DNA from: Fimbriimonas ginsengisoli
GTDB lineage: Bacteria; Armatimonadota; Fimbriimonadia; Fimbriimonadales; Fimbriimonadaceae
DNA length: 64,000 nucleotides
Direction of reading: 5' to 3'
Assembly (NCBI GenBank): GCA_016179045.1
Contig: JACOSL010000059.1
Span: forward strand, 1-64,000
Notes under the pieces: generated by a model
What the model was told of the DNA's origin: nothing
Seen by the model: the letters and a program-made list of their open reading frames with translations, nothing else
Database searches by the model: none
Shown here: positions 50,879-59,424 of the stretch, in pieces
How positions within the stretch are numbered: position 1 is the first letter of the stretch
Layout: each line of letters begins with the position of its first letter
Position numbers and translations under genes: made by a program

Positions 50879-51988
50879 ATGGCCCGGCCCACCCGCACCG
50901 TCGAAAGCCATTGGGCGCTCCGCGTTGCCACGGTCGCCGGAATTCCGATCCGCCTACACTTCACATTCATCCTGTTTCTCGTCTGGATCGTGGCGGCGGG
51001 GCGCGACTCGGGCGCGCTAGGGTCGGTGTTGCTCGTTCCCGCGATATTTCTTTGCGTGCTGCTTCACGAGCTCGGCCATGCGCTGGTCGCGCGCCACTTT
51101 GGCATCACGATCCGCGACATCACGCTGTACCCGCTTGGTGGAATCGCCACGCTTCAAGGACGGAGGCCGCGGGCCCGCGAGGAATTTTGGATCGCGCTTG
51201 CCGGCCCGGCGGTAAACGTTGTCATCGCGGGGCTCATCGCGGGCAGCCTCGTGCTTCTTCACGGCCCGCCGAAGCTGAGTTACGGGGCGTTCGGGCAGCA
51301 GGGCCTTTGGGAGGACCTGCTGGTCGCCAATCTGATCCTGCCCACCTTCAACATGATTCCCGCCTTCCCCATGGACGGGGGGAGGGTGCTCCGCGCGGTC
51401 CTCGCGATGAGCCTGCCTATCGACCAGGCGACCCGCATCGCGGCCGGGGTCGGGCAGGTGCTCGCGATGGGGATGGGGCTCGCCGGCCTTCTCACTGGCA
51501 ACGTCATTCTGCTTCTGATCGCGCTGTTCGTGTTCATTGGCGCGGGGCAAGAGGTTTCCGCTACCGGCGCCCTATCCCTCATCGAGGGCCGCACCGTCAG
51601 CGAGGCGATGCTCACCCATTTCGAACGGCTGGAGAGCGGCCAAACTCTGCAACGGGCATCGGAAAAGCTGCTGGAGGGCTCGCAGCAGGACTTCCCGGTC
51701 ATGATCGGTGAGGAGGTTCTCGGCGTGCTAACTAGGAGCAGCCTGATTCAAGGGCTCGCCCAGGAAGGGCCGACCGCCTACGTGTCGGGGCACATGCTGC
51801 GCGAGTTCCGCCGGGCTACGCCCGCCGATCCGCTGGAGGACACGTTGGAGCATCTCGCCTCCGCCGACGGCTCGCCCATCCTCGTGATGGAGGGCGATTC
51901 GCTGGTCGGGATGCTGACAAGGGACAACCTGAGCGAATTCCTCATGCTCGAGGCGATTCGGCATCGGCGCGGCCTTCAGAAATCCTGA
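50879..51988 (+). CDS. Site-2-type M50 metalloprotease with CBS domains
   Basis: This 369-aa intramembrane zinc protease has HELGH (in CVLLHELGHALVARHFGI) in an early transmembrane segment and a second motif NMIPAFPMDGGRVLRA with the Asp ligand. Family PLGG and GP.VN segments (LYPLGGIA, ALAGPAVNVVIAG) are present. Two CBS domains at about 240-360 ([45 protein letters not shown]) suggest regulation by adenosine ligands, as in Rip-type S2Ps. ATG 50879 is the family-like start; ATGs at 50852 and 50834 would add 9 or 15 residues. It overlaps the convergent reductase gene by 47 nt. Confidence 0.92.
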   Translation: MARPTRTVESHWALRVATVAGIPIRLHFTFILFLVWIVAAGRDSGALGSVLLVPAIFLCVLLHELGHALVARHFGITIRDITLYPLGGIATLQGRRPRAREEFWIALAGPAVNVVIAGLIAGSLVLLHGPPKLSYGAFGQQGLWEDLLVANLILPTFNMIPAFPMDGGRVLRAVLAMSLPIDQATRIAAGVGQVLAMGMGLAGLLTGNVILLLIALFVFIGAGQEVSATGALSLIEGRTVSEAMLTHFERLESGQTLQRASEKLLEGSQQDFPVMIGEEVLGVLTRSSLIQGLAQEGPTAYVSGHMLREFRRATPADPLEDTLEHLASADGSPILVMEGDSLVGMLTRDNLSEFLMLEAIRHRRGLQKS

Positions 51989-52958
51989 CCACTATTCGGC
52001 CGCGAACCTTGCCCGCGAGCAGGCGGCGTGAGGCATCGACGACCTCGTCCAGCCCGATCTCTTCGGCCGCGACTGCATCCATGGCTGCGCGGGGCATTTT
52101 CTGCGCCAGCAACTTCCAAGCTGCCTCGCGTTCTTGAGCAGCAAGCACGGTGTCGATGCCCTGAAGCCGCACGCCGCGAAGAATGAGCGGAAATACGGTG
52201 CCCTTCAACTCGGCCCCGCCCGCCATTCCGCAGGCGGCCACCACCGAACGGTGGGCTGCGCCCCGCAGCGCTCCTCCAAGCACATCGCCGCCCACCGTGT
52301 CGACGACCCCCGACCAGCGCTCCTTGTCAAGCGGCTTGCCTGGCGCGGAAAGATATGCGCGGGGCACGATTTCGCTCGCGCCGAGGCTCTCCAAATACGG
52401 TGCAAGCTCCGCGCGTCCGGTCGATGCGGCGACCCTAAAGCCCGTCGCGGCAAGAAGAGCAACCGCGAAGCCACCCACGCCGCCCGCCGCGCCGGTAACG
52501 AGAACCGGCAGATCGCGCCGCGACTCCCTCTCCGCGATAGCTTGGACGCAGAGGGCTGCCGCGAGCCCCGCCGTACCCAAAGCCATGGAGTCTCGCAAGC
52601 TCAGCCCCGAAGGAAGAGGCAGGAGATGCGCCGCCTGAGTCGACGCCCGTTCACCAAAACCGCCCCACAGCTGCTCGCCATGCCCCCATCCCGTGAGCAT
52701 CACCGGCTCGCTCGGCTTGAATCGGGGCGAGGTGGAGGAGATCACGTTGCCGGCAAAGTCGATGCCCGGCACGATCGGAAACGCGCGGAGGATAGGTGGC
52801 CCGCCGGTGACTGCGAGCGCATCCTTGAAATTCAGCCCCGAATAGGCGACGCGAACGACCACCTCGCCTCCCGGCAGGCCGTAGTCATCGAGGGTCTCGA
52901 TCCCCGCCGAGAAGGGCTCGCTTGCCGTCTTGCGAGCAACCAGCGCGCGGAAGCTCAC
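51942..52958 (-). CDS. AcuI-like acrylyl-CoA reductase / YhdH-family oxidoreductase
   Basis: This 338-aa medium-chain dehydrogenase has the YhdH/YhfP subgroup hallmarks. These are the N-terminal [26 protein letters not shown], and the NADPH-binding [35 protein letters not shown] (family LRGV.L.GIDSV) appears near the C-terminus. The family reduces acrylyl-CoA or quinone-like substrates with NADPH. It starts 4 nt inside the end of mnmG, so it belongs to the mnmG operon. Confidence 0.9.
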   Translation of the reverse strand: MSFRALVARKTASEPFSAGIETLDDYGLPGGEVVVRVAYSGLNFKDALAVTGGPPILRAFPIVPGIDFAGNVISSTSPRFKPSEPVMLTGWGHGEQLWGGFGERASTQAAHLLPLPSGLSLRDSMALGTAGLAAALCVQAIAERESRRDLPVLVTGAAGGVGGFAVALLAATGFRVAASTGRAELAPYLESLGASEIVPRAYLSAPGKPLDKERWSGVVDTVGGDVLGGALRGAAHRSVVAACGMAGGAELKGTVFPLILRGVRLQGIDTVLAAQEREAAWKLLAQKMPRAAMDAVAAEEIGLDEVVDASRRLLAGKVRGRIVVRISEGRADAESPRA

Positions 52959-54850
52959 GCGCTCCTCCTTCGCTTCTGGGCCCGCAGGATGCCGATCAGC
53001 AGGGCCACGTCGGACGGGCGCACACCAGGGATGCGCGATGCATGCCCGATCGAAAGGGGCCGAACCTTGGTCAGCTTCTCCTTCGATTCGTGGCTAAGCC
53101 CCGGCGCGGCCGCATAGTCGAATACTGGCGGGATGCGCATGTCCTCGAGGCGGCGCGCCTGTTCGGCCACGCGGCTCTGGCGCTCGATATAGCCGCCGTA
53201 TATCCCCGCCAATTCGATCTGTTCGAGCGAGCCCGCATCGTCGGGAAGATCGAGGGCCAAACCGGCCCCAGTTGCCAGTCCGCGCAGCATTTCGAGGTTT
53301 ACATCCGGTCGGCGGAGCAATTCGAGCAACGTGACGCGCTCGCGAGGCGGAGCAACTCCGAAAGCCGCAAACGCAGCTTGGTCGGCTTGGGAAAGGCTTC
53401 GGGTTGTAAGTTCGACGAGGCCGCGCTCCACCCCGTCGCGCCGGGCGCAGAATCTCCGCCAGCGCTCATCCGAGCAGAGTCCCAACTCGTGCGCCTGCGG
53501 GGTGAGCCGAAAGTCGGCGTTGTCGTGCCTAAGCAGTAGTCGATGCTCCGCACGGGCGGTGAGCATCCGGTAGGGGTCGTCCACCCCCCGGGTCACGAGA
53601 TCGTCGATCATCACCCCAAGAAAGGAATTGTCGCGAGGGAAGACGATCGGCCCTTCGCCCGTCGTCCATCGCGCCGCGTTGACCCCCGCCGCTACGCCCT
53701 GGGCTGCCGCTTCCTCATAACCGCTCGTCCCGTTGATCTGCCCGGCGAGGAACAGGCCGTCGAGCAGCTTGGACATCAGCGCGGGAGTGAGCTGCAAGGG
53801 ATCGGCCATGTCGTACTCGACCGCATAGCCAGGCCGGAGCATTTCGGCTTCCTCGAGGGCCGGAATCGTGCGCAGCAGGGCAAGCTGTGTCTCGGCGGGC
53901 AGCGAGGTGGACACGCCTTGAACGTAGACCGACTCCGAATCCCATTCTTCGATCTCGAGGAACACGGGGTGGGAGTCCTTGCCCGCGAAGCGAACGACCT
54001 TGTCCTCGATGCTCGGACAGTATCGTGGCCCGACGCCCACAATCTCCCCGCCGTACATGGCGCTCTCCGAAAGGCGCTCGCGGACAAGGTCGTGGCTTTC
54101 GGGCGTCGTGCGCGTCTGCCAACATGGGAGGAGACTCCGGCGCTCGAAGGTGCGATCGTGCAAGAACGACACCGGGCCCGCGCCGGGCTCGCTTTCCATG
54201 CGCTCGGCGCGGTCGAGCCGGAGAGAAGAAAGGCGGACGCGGGGAGTGGTACCGGTCTTAAACCGGCGCAGATTCACGCCGAGATCGACTAAGAAGCCGC
54301 TGAGGGCCGTGCAAGCAGGGTCGCCGTGGCGTGCAGCCACCGTTTTACGCTTGCCTTCGTGGCACAGACCGTTGAGGAAGGTGCCGGTGGTGAGGACGAC
54401 CGCCCCCGTCTCGATTCTCTCGGCATGGCCGCCGACGCTGATGTGCACGCCGGACAGCCGGCCGCCAGTGTAGAGCACGGCATCGACAGAGCCCTCGATC
54501 AAAGTGAGATTTGGTTCTGCTTCCAGCGTCTGACGCATCAGGCGGGGGTAGAGCGATTTGCAAACATGGGCGCGGACGGTGCGAACGGATGGGCCGCGGC
54601 CCGTTCCTACACGCCGGATATGGGTAAGCGCGTAGTCGGTGGCGATAGCCATCTGACCCCCGAGGGCGTCTACCTCGCGGGCGAGGTGCCCCTTCGCCGG
54701 CCCCCCGATGGAGCAATTGCACGGCAGGTGCCCGATGCGCTCCAAACTTAGGGTGATACATGCGGTGCGGCACCCCATTCGCGCGGCGGCAAGGGCAGCC
54801 TCGATTCCGGCGTGGCCGGCGCCGACCACGACTACTTCGAAGCGATTCAT
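52955..54850 (-). CDS. mnmG: tRNA uridine-5-carboxymethylaminomethyl modification enzyme
   Basis: MnmG, with MnmE, forms the cmnm5 group on U34 of tRNAs in an FAD-dependent reaction. The 631-aa protein has the FAD motif [20 protein letters not shown] (5-24), the catalytic-Cys segment [22 protein letters not shown] (about 46-67), the GTFLNG motif, KTGTTPR (family TGTPPR), and [17 protein letters not shown]. MnmE is not in the window. Start ATG 54850 lies 4 nt inside the end of the upstream membrane gene. MnmG and Tgt both target U/G34 tRNAs. Confidence 0.97.
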   Translation of the reverse strand: MNRFEVVVVGAGHAGIEAALAAARMGCRTACITLSLERIGHLPCNCSIGGPAKGHLAREVDALGGQMAIATDYALTHIRRVGTGRGPSVRTVRAHVCKSLYPRLMRQTLEAEPNLTLIEGSVDAVLYTGGRLSGVHISVGGHAERIETGAVVLTTGTFLNGLCHEGKRKTVAARHGDPACTALSGFLVDLGVNLRRFKTGTTPRVRLSSLRLDRAERMESEPGAGPVSFLHDRTFERRSLLPCWQTRTTPESHDLVRERLSESAMYGGEIVGVGPRYCPSIEDKVVRFAGKDSHPVFLEIEEWDSESVYVQGVSTSLPAETQLALLRTIPALEEAEMLRPGYAVEYDMADPLQLTPALMSKLLDGLFLAGQINGTSGYEEAAAQGVAAGVNAARWTTGEGPIVFPRDNSFLGVMIDDLVTRGVDDPYRMLTARAEHRLLLRHDNADFRLTPQAHELGLCSDERWRRFCARRDGVERGLVELTTRSLSQADQAAFAAFGVAPPRERVTLLELLRRPDVNLEMLRGLATGAGLALDLPDDAGSLEQIELAGIYGGYIERQSRVAEQARRLEDMRIPPVFDYAAAPGLSHESKEKLTKVRPLSIGHASRIPGVRPSDVALLIGILRAQKRRRSA

Positions 54851-55395
54851 CGGTAGAGCGTGACCCTGCTGATTCGCTTCGGCTTGTAGTGGTGAGCCCA
54901 CCGAAAAAAGGCGACGGCGTATAGCAGAGTTGCGCCTAAGGCAGCCAGACCCAGCGGCCGCTCTCCTGCCGGCCCGAACCACTGTTCCGCCTGTGCCGGA
55001 GCAACCCGCCACACGCCCCACGAAGTCCAAGCGAGGATGAGTAGTCCCGTGTAAGCCAGCAGTCGAATTCCGGCGGCCATAAACGCGCTGAAATAGCCCA
55101 AGGTGAGCCCCATGCAAGCCATAAGGAAGAGCCATAGCATGGCGGTCGGGACTTCGGAGACCGCGCCGAGTCCCACGAGAGCGGCCCAGGCGGCGACGAC
55201 GAGCCAGAGTTCGAACCGACGGGCACGGTCGAAACCGCACATAAAGGGAAACAGGGCCACCGCAAGCAACGCCCCGAACGCGCCGATGTGGAGCAGGAAC
55301 GGCCTGGTCGGGCCGAGCCAACCCAGCGCGTAAAGAGCGACCGACACGCCCAACAGCGCCATTAACCTTCCCTTTGCCGGATCTCGGTCCATCAT
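54847..55395 (-). CDS. Hypothetical membrane protein upstream of mnmG
   Basis: This 182-aa protein has five to six hydrophobic segments ([100 protein letters not shown]) and a basic C-terminus ([15 protein letters not shown]). I recognise no family. It starts at ATG 55395 (or 55392), very near a 30-bp imperfect palindrome shared with divergent moaD. It is the first gene of the membrane protein-mnmG-acuI transcript. Confidence 0.6.
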   Translation of the reverse strand: MMDRDPAKGRLMALLGVSVALYALGWLGPTRPFLLHIGAFGALLAVALFPFMCGFDRARRFELWLVVAAWAALVGLGAVSEVPTAMLWLFLMACMGLTLGYFSAFMAAGIRLLAYTGLLILAWTSWGVWRVAPAQAEQWFGPAGERPLGLAALGATLLYAVAFFRWAHHYKPKRISRVTLYR

Positions 55396-55396
55396 G

Positions 55397-55426
55397 GTCG
55401 TCGGTCGGGTGTACCCGACGGACGAC
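55397..55426. promoter_or_regulatory. 30-bp imperfect palindrome between mnmG operon and moaD
   Basis: GTCGTC and GTCGGGT (55397-55410) pair with ACCCGAC and GACGAC (55413-55426), with one G-G mismatch and a GT centre. It sits between the divergent starts at 55395 and 55448, so it could be an operator or a transcript hairpin. Confidence 0.45.
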
Positions 55427-55434
55427 CGCCAATG

Positions 55435-55440
55435 TACACT
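55435..55440 (+). promoter_or_regulatory. -10 box TACACT, leaderless-type, before moaD
   Basis: TACACT is followed by 7 nt (TCCGGGC) and ATG 55448. No Shine-Dalgarno sequence is visible. Confidence 0.55.
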
Positions 55441-55447
55441 TCCGGGC

Positions 55448-55675
55448 ATGGCTCTGTGGCGTGTTCAGCTGTTCGCGTACCTTCGCGACCGCCATGGCGA
55501 ATGGGTGGAAATCGAGGCGCCGCCAACGACTGAAGGCCTATTGCTTGCCCTCGAAGCGCGCGGAATCGGCGGGGGCTACTGCCGCTTGGCCGTGAACCGT
55601 GCATTCGCTTCTGACGGCCAATCGCTCAACACGGGCGACGAACTGGCACTAATCCCGCCGGTCAGCGGCGGCTAG
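55448..55675 (+). CDS. moaD: Molybdopterin synthase sulfur-carrier subunit MoaD
   Basis: MoaD is the small ubiquitin-fold subunit that carries a C-terminal thiocarboxylate for molybdopterin synthase. The 75-aa protein has a beta-grasp pattern ([46 protein letters not shown]) and the essential C-terminal Gly-Gly. MoaE follows at 56.2 kb on the same strand, but a gene on the other strand lies between them. Its stop codon shares CTAG with that gene's stop. Confidence 0.9.
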   Translation: MALWRVQLFAYLRDRHGEWVEIEAPPTTEGLLLALEARGIGGGYCRLAVNRAFASDGQSLNTGDELALIPPVSGG

Positions 55676-56121
55676 TCCCACCGCTCCGCAAGCAACGCGC
55701 CCAATTGCTCCAAGAACGCCTCGTCGCTCCCATCGAATGCTCCCGCAGTGTGGCCGTCAATGTCGATTTGGCCTAGGATGCGGCCGTCTCGACGAATCAG
55801 CACGACGATTTCAGAACGGGTGCTGAGGCTGCACGCCAGGTAGTTGTCGAGCGTGCGCACGTCTTCGACAACCTGGTTTCGGCCCTCAGACACTGCGACG
55901 CCGCAAACCCCGCGTCCCACCGCGATCCGCGTGTGCTCGGTGGGCTCGCCGACGAACGCGTCGAGCACGAGCTCTCCTCCTTCCAGGCTGTAGATGCCGC
56001 TCCAGTCGTATCCGGACAAGGTCGCAAGCACGCTCATCGCCTCCCTGCGAAGAACTTCGCCTCGAAGCGCCGAAGCCCGGATGGCATCAAGAATCTGCTT
56101 GGCGCGGGCGGGATCGATCAT
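55672..56121 (-). CDS. GAF-domain protein, free methionine-(R)-sulfoxide reductase-like
   Basis: This 149-aa single GAF domain matches the fRMsr group, which reduces free Met-R-sulfoxide. Motifs are WSGIYSLEGGELVLDAFVG, GVCGVAVSEG (C73, equivalent to Cys94 of E. coli fRMsr) and LACSLSTRSEIVVLI (C97, equivalent to catalytic Cys118). The third Cys of E. coli is replaced (TEHTRI). It would complement MsrB at the start of the window, which acts on protein-bound methionine. It is antisense between moaD and moaE. If the missing Cys matters, it may be a GAF sensor instead. Confidence 0.82.
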   Translation of the reverse strand: MIDPARAKQILDAIRASALRGEVLRREAMSVLATLSGYDWSGIYSLEGGELVLDAFVGEPTEHTRIAVGRGVCGVAVSEGRNQVVEDVRTLDNYLACSLSTRSEIVVLIRRDGRILGQIDIDGHTAGAFDGSDEAFLEQLGALLAERWD

Positions 56122-56134
56122 GAGGCCAAAGGTT

Positions 56135-56150
56135 TACCCCTGCGGGGGTA
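56135..56150. promoter_or_regulatory. Small hairpin TACCCC-TGCG-GGGGTA
   Basis: This perfect 6-bp stem with a 4-nt loop lies between the divergent fRMsr-like gene and moaE. Its right arm overlaps the possible moaE -10 box TACAAC at 56149-56154. Confidence 0.35.
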
Positions 56151-56154
56151 CAAC
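56149..56154 (+). promoter_or_regulatory. -10-like box TACAAC before moaE
   Basis: TACAAC is followed by 6 nt (GCGCTC) and GTG 56161. If used, moaE has its own leaderless transcript. Confidence 0.4.
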
Positions 56155-56160
56155 GCGCTC

Positions 56161-56574
56161 GTGGAGCCGATCGTTTGCCTGACCGCCGAGCCTCTCGACC
56201 CGGAGGGCCTCCGCCGGGCCGTCGAGTCGAAGACTCTTGGCGGCGTGGTCGTGTTCTGCGGGGAGGTTCGCTCGGAGACCGGGGCCCGCACGACATCTCA
56301 TCTGGAATACGAGGCCTATCCCGAAATGGCCCTCGCTCAAATGAAGGCGATTGGCGACGAGGCGATTGGCCGATGGCACGCGCAGGTGGCGTTGGCCCAT
56401 CGCATCGGAACGCTCAAGCCAGGGGAAATCGCCGTCGTGACGGTGGCGGCCTGCGTCCATCGGACCGAGGCATTCGAGTGCTGCCGATTCTTGATCGACC
56501 GCATCAAGGCGGACGTTCCGATTTGGAAGAAGGAGATCGGCCCGGACGGGGCGGAGTGGGCGGACGGCAGCTAA
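56161..56574 (+). CDS. moaE: Molybdopterin synthase catalytic subunit MoaE
   Basis: MoaE transfers sulfur from MoaD thiocarboxylate to precursor Z to make molybdopterin. The 137-aa protein has GGVVVFCGEVRSETGARTTSHLEYEAYPEMA (family GA.v.F.G.VR......v..LEYEAy..mA), VALAHRIGTLKPGEIAV, and the catalytic Lys region VPIWKKEIGPDG. GTG 56161 matches family length. Its stop shares CTAA with the convergent TolB-like gene. Confidence 0.92.
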   Translation: MEPIVCLTAEPLDPEGLRRAVESKTLGGVVVFCGEVRSETGARTTSHLEYEAYPEMALAQMKAIGDEAIGRWHAQVALAHRIGTLKPGEIAVVTVAACVHRTEAFECCRFLIDRIKADVPIWKKEIGPDGAEWADGS

Positions 56575-57890
56575 CCGCCCGCAAGCTGCGGACTGGACTT
56601 CGGATTTGTGAAGTTGCCCTTCCCGGCGGTCAGGTTGCGGAAATCTTTGCCGTCGCGACCGATCGAGCACAAGGCGCGCTCGCCGGATTGGGTCGAGAGG
56701 CCAAAGACGATCGTGCGCCCATCAGAACTCCAACTTGGCGAATAGATAAGCGAAGCACCAATGCTCTTGCCCGCCTCGGGGAACACTTTCAGCCCGTGCT
56801 GAATGCCGCCGCTCTCCGTAGGCACTACGAACAATTGCTTGGCTTCGGAGTCGCCCGAACCATGGTACGGCCCGGCCGTCATCAGCAAAGACGCTCCGTC
56901 GGGCGAAACCGCGATCTGTCCGAAGCAAGCCGCGTCGTCGCGACTCGCAACCACCGGGCCGGCCGGTGCTTCGGTTGAATCCGGATCGAAGAGTTGAACC
57001 GCATGCTCGAACGGGTGGGTGACTTTGCCGTCCTTCACGAACCGATCAGGGATTTCATTCGGGTTTGGGAAATGGAACCCTTGCGAGGCGAATACGAGGG
57101 TTCCAGTGCGAGGGTTGACGTCGATGACGATACGGTCGCCGGCCGCGACGACATAAGACTGCATATCTCGTTTGACCTCGTCCGGGCTTTTTCCCTCGGG
57201 TGGAATGAGTCGTTGGAGCACGAGCATCTCGCCCTCATCCGTCCGGCGAATCACCACAACATAGGTCTTGCCCTTTAGGTATCGGGCGGTTCGCACCTTT
57301 TGCTGCGCGCCCAGGCCGAAGGCGCCCAGGCGCTCCCCCGACGACTCGTCGCGGGTGTCGACTTCTTTATGCTTGTCGGGCGGGATCGGGAAGACTTGCG
57401 AGGCCTTCCCCGAACCAGGGTCGAGGTCCCATGCCTCTCCCGAGAAGACGATGAGGGGATGAGAAGCGCCGGGGTCGCCAACCGGAAAGGAGGGATCACT
57501 CTTAGCGATCTTGCCCAGAGTGCGCCGTTCTACTTGGCCGGTGGCGAGATTCCAGCGAAAAATATTATAAGTCTTGTCCTGGCGGTCGCTGCTGAAGAAT
57601 ATGCGATTGCCGTCCGGGCGCCACGCGAACTCCCGGTCGGTCGAGCCTGACTTGTATCCGGGACACGGCACGATGCTTCCGTCGGGCTTGATCACCACGA
57701 GCCGCGAGCCCCCATCCCTTTGCAGTTGAAGCGCGGCGATCCAGCCCGCCGAGTGGACCGAACCAAGATCGACGTCTTTGTTCTGACCGGTCAGCCACAC
57801 GTAGACGGCCAGCAATACCGCCGCCGCTACGGCAAGAACCGCCGAGCGTTGCACGAGTTTGCGGTTGATCTTAGGCTGGGTCGCATCCAT
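56571..57890 (-). CDS. Membrane-anchored TolB/WD40-like propeller protein
   Basis: This 439-aa protein has one N-terminal membrane anchor (SAVLAVAAAVLLAVYVWL, about 16-33). WD40/TolB-type propeller repeats follow (REFAWRPDGNRIFFSSDRQD; GQIAVSPDGASLLMTAG; YSPSWSSDGRTIVFGLS; ALCSIGRDGKDFRNLT), with the DG-x-x-I/L-x-F/V blade signature. It is probably periplasmic or surface-exposed. The gene starts 9 nt after the fmt stop and has a GATAAT box overlapping that stop. Function unknown; it may be co-transcribed with def-fmt. Confidence 0.7.
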   Translation of the reverse strand: MDATQPKINRKLVQRSAVLAVAAAVLLAVYVWLTGQNKDVDLGSVHSAGWIAALQLQRDGGSRLVVIKPDGSIVPCPGYKSGSTDREFAWRPDGNRIFFSSDRQDKTYNIFRWNLATGQVERRTLGKIAKSDPSFPVGDPGASHPLIVFSGEAWDLDPGSGKASQVFPIPPDKHKEVDTRDESSGERLGAFGLGAQQKVRTARYLKGKTYVVVIRRTDEGEMLVLQRLIPPEGKSPDEVKRDMQSYVVAAGDRIVIDVNPRTGTLVFASQGFHFPNPNEIPDRFVKDGKVTHPFEHAVQLFDPDSTEAPAGPVVASRDDAACFGQIAVSPDGASLLMTAGPYHGSGDSEAKQLFVVPTESGGIQHGLKVFPEAGKSIGASLIYSPSWSSDGRTIVFGLSTQSGERALCSIGRDGKDFRNLTAGKGNFTNPKSSPQLAGG

Positions 57891-57897
57891 CGCGGTG

Positions 57898-57903
57898 ATT
57901 ATC
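57898..57903 (-). promoter_or_regulatory. -10-like box GATAAT before the TolB-like gene
   Basis: On the minus strand GATAAT is followed by 7 nt (CACCGCG) and ATG 57890. It overlaps the fmt stop codon. Confidence 0.4.
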
Positions 57904-58810
57904 GCAGACTTGCTCCAGGGCGAAGGCGCCAGCCGTTGGCGAGGTCGCGCCCGCTCATGCGCTTCTTGCCTTCCGGTTGCACCTCGAGCAGGTCGATGCT
58001 GCCGTCCTTGAAGACAACCAGGCAGCCCTCGCCTCCCGCAATCATGTCGCCTGGTTTGCCGCCCGCTTCGGCAAATCGCGCGCGCGAAATTCGAGTCGCG
58101 CTTCCCGCAATTCTGAGGAAGGCGCCTGGTGAGGGGGTGAAGGCTCGAAATCGATTGTATTCGCTGCGCGCGGCCCGGTCGAAGCTCAGTTCCGCCTCCG
58201 ACTTGTGCACCTTGAGGGCAAGGCTGGCCAGGTCGCCTCGCTGGGGCGTTCTCAGATAGCCGCCCGCCGCCAGCTTGGGCAGCCAGGCTCGAGCCAATTC
58301 GCCCGCCATTTCCGCAAGCCGGGTCTGGAGTTCCCCGTATGTTTCGTCCGGCCCGATCGGCAACCGCCCGGTATGGATGACGTCGCCCGTATCCATGCCC
58401 TCGTCCATCTGCATCAAGGTGACTCCGGTCTCGGTCTCACCCGCGAGGATCGCGCGCTGGATGGGCGCCGCCCCCCGATACGCGGGCAGGATAGAGCCGT
58501 GCAGGTTGACGCCGCCCTGCTTGGCGATCGCAAGTAAGTCGGGTTTGAGTATCTGGCCATAAGCCGCTACGAGCAACAAATCGGGCGCCAAGTCCTTCAC
58601 CCAGCGCAACAGTTCTTCGGCACCGGCCCTTTCGGGGGTCGCGACCGGCAGGCCAAGCTCTTCGGCTACTCGGCGAACGGACGATGCCTGCGGCCGAAGG
58701 CCCCTTCCGCTCGGACGATCGGGTTGTGTCACAACTAGCGCCACGTGGGCAGCCACCGCGCGCAAAGCAGGCGCCGCGAACTCGCCGGAGCCGAAAAACA
58801 CGATTTTCAT
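57899..58810 (-). CDS. fmt: Methionyl-tRNA formyltransferase
   Basis: Fmt formylates initiator Met-tRNA with 10-formyl-THF. The 303-aa protein has KIVFFGSGEFAAPALRA at the N-terminus, VTQPDRPSGRGL, LLLVAAYGQILKPDLLAI, and the catalytic signature GGVNLHGSILPAYRGAAPIQRAILAGETETGVTLMQMDEGMDTGDV (here NLHGS for the usual NVHxS). The C-terminal OB-like domain follows. ATG 58810 overlaps the def stop by 4 nt. The def-fmt pair is the standard formyl-Met cycle operon. Confidence 0.96.
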   Translation of the reverse strand: MKIVFFGSGEFAAPALRAVAAHVALVVTQPDRPSGRGLRPQASSVRRVAEELGLPVATPERAGAEELLRWVKDLAPDLLLVAAYGQILKPDLLAIAKQGGVNLHGSILPAYRGAAPIQRAILAGETETGVTLMQMDEGMDTGDVIHTGRLPIGPDETYGELQTRLAEMAGELARAWLPKLAAGGYLRTPQRGDLASLALKVHKSEAELSFDRAARSEYNRFRAFTPSPGAFLRIAGSATRISRARFAEAGGKPGDMIAGGEGCLVVFKDGSIDLLEVQPEGKKRMSGRDLANGWRLRPGASLR

Positions 58811-59349
58811 TCGTTCTGATCCGGATTGGTCTCGGGGCTTTCCCAGTGCAGGGTGGCCGGGGCCGCCTTGTCTATGAACAGGATGCCGTCTAGATGGTCG
58901 ATTTCGTGCTGGACGACCCTTGCCGCCATGCCCTCCATTTCATAAATGAAGGCGCGGCCCCTCCGGTCTAGCGCCTCGACCTCCACAGTCTCGGGCCGCT
59001 CGACGTCGCCGTAGAGCCCGGGAAGGCTGAGACATCCCTCTTGCATCACGCATGAGCCCGTCGCGGAGATCACAACTGGGTTGATCAACACGGTCGGTTT
59101 CCGATCGGGCGAGATGACGATCACTCTCTGCAGGACGCCGATCTGAGGAGCAGCGAGCCCGACGCCGTTCGCCTCGCGCATGATTCGGATGAGGTCGTCG
59201 GCGAGCAGACCCGTCTTCTTGGAAACCTTGGGCACGGGCGCGGCCGCCTTGCGAAGAACCGGGTCGGGGATCTTGTAGATCGGGTGCCTGGCGTCGCGAA
59301 CGTAGAGATCCTTGAACTCGTCCGGCACCACCGGCGCCACCTTCTCCAT
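58807..59349 (-). CDS. def: Peptide deformylase
   Basis: Def removes the N-terminal formyl group from nascent proteins using a metal ion. The 180-aa protein has the three motifs: GVGLAAPQIG, EGCLSLPG (Cys ligand) and QHEIDHLDG (two His ligands and catalytic Glu). An N-terminal extension of about 20 residues (VAPVVPDEFKDLYVRDA) precedes the family start IYKIPDPVLR. ATG 59349 follows CATAAT by 7 nt; a TTG 3 nt upstream would add one residue. Confidence 0.95.
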   Translation of the reverse strand: MEKVAPVVPDEFKDLYVRDARHPIYKIPDPVLRKAAAPVPKVSKKTGLLADDLIRIMREANGVGLAAPQIGVLQRVIVISPDRKPTVLINPVVISATGSCVMQEGCLSLPGLYGDVERPETVEVEALDRRGRAFIYEMEGMAARVVQHEIDHLDGILFIDKAAPATLHWESPETNPDQNE

Positions 59350-59356
59350 CAAGTAG

Positions 59357-59362
59357 ATTATG
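59357..59362 (-). promoter_or_regulatory. -10 box CATAAT before def
   Basis: On the minus strand CATAAT is followed by 7 nt (CTACTTG) and ATG 59349. Confidence 0.45.
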
Positions 59363-59412
59363 GCTTGAGGTCAAAAGCCCTTACAGGGCTCGACCCCAGA
59401 CTGCCCACGCGG

Positions 59413-59418
59413 TATCTT
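59413..59418 (+). promoter_or_regulatory. -10 box TATCTT, leaderless-type, before the TolC gene
   Basis: TATCTT is followed by 6 nt (GCAGTG) and ATG 59425. No Shine-Dalgarno sequence is visible. Confidence 0.55.
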
Positions 59419-59424
59419 GCAGTG

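Noticed and set aside
53887-54473. Plus-strand reading frames within mnmG
   Set aside because: They are antisense to conserved MnmG motifs, and the MnmG protein is full length.
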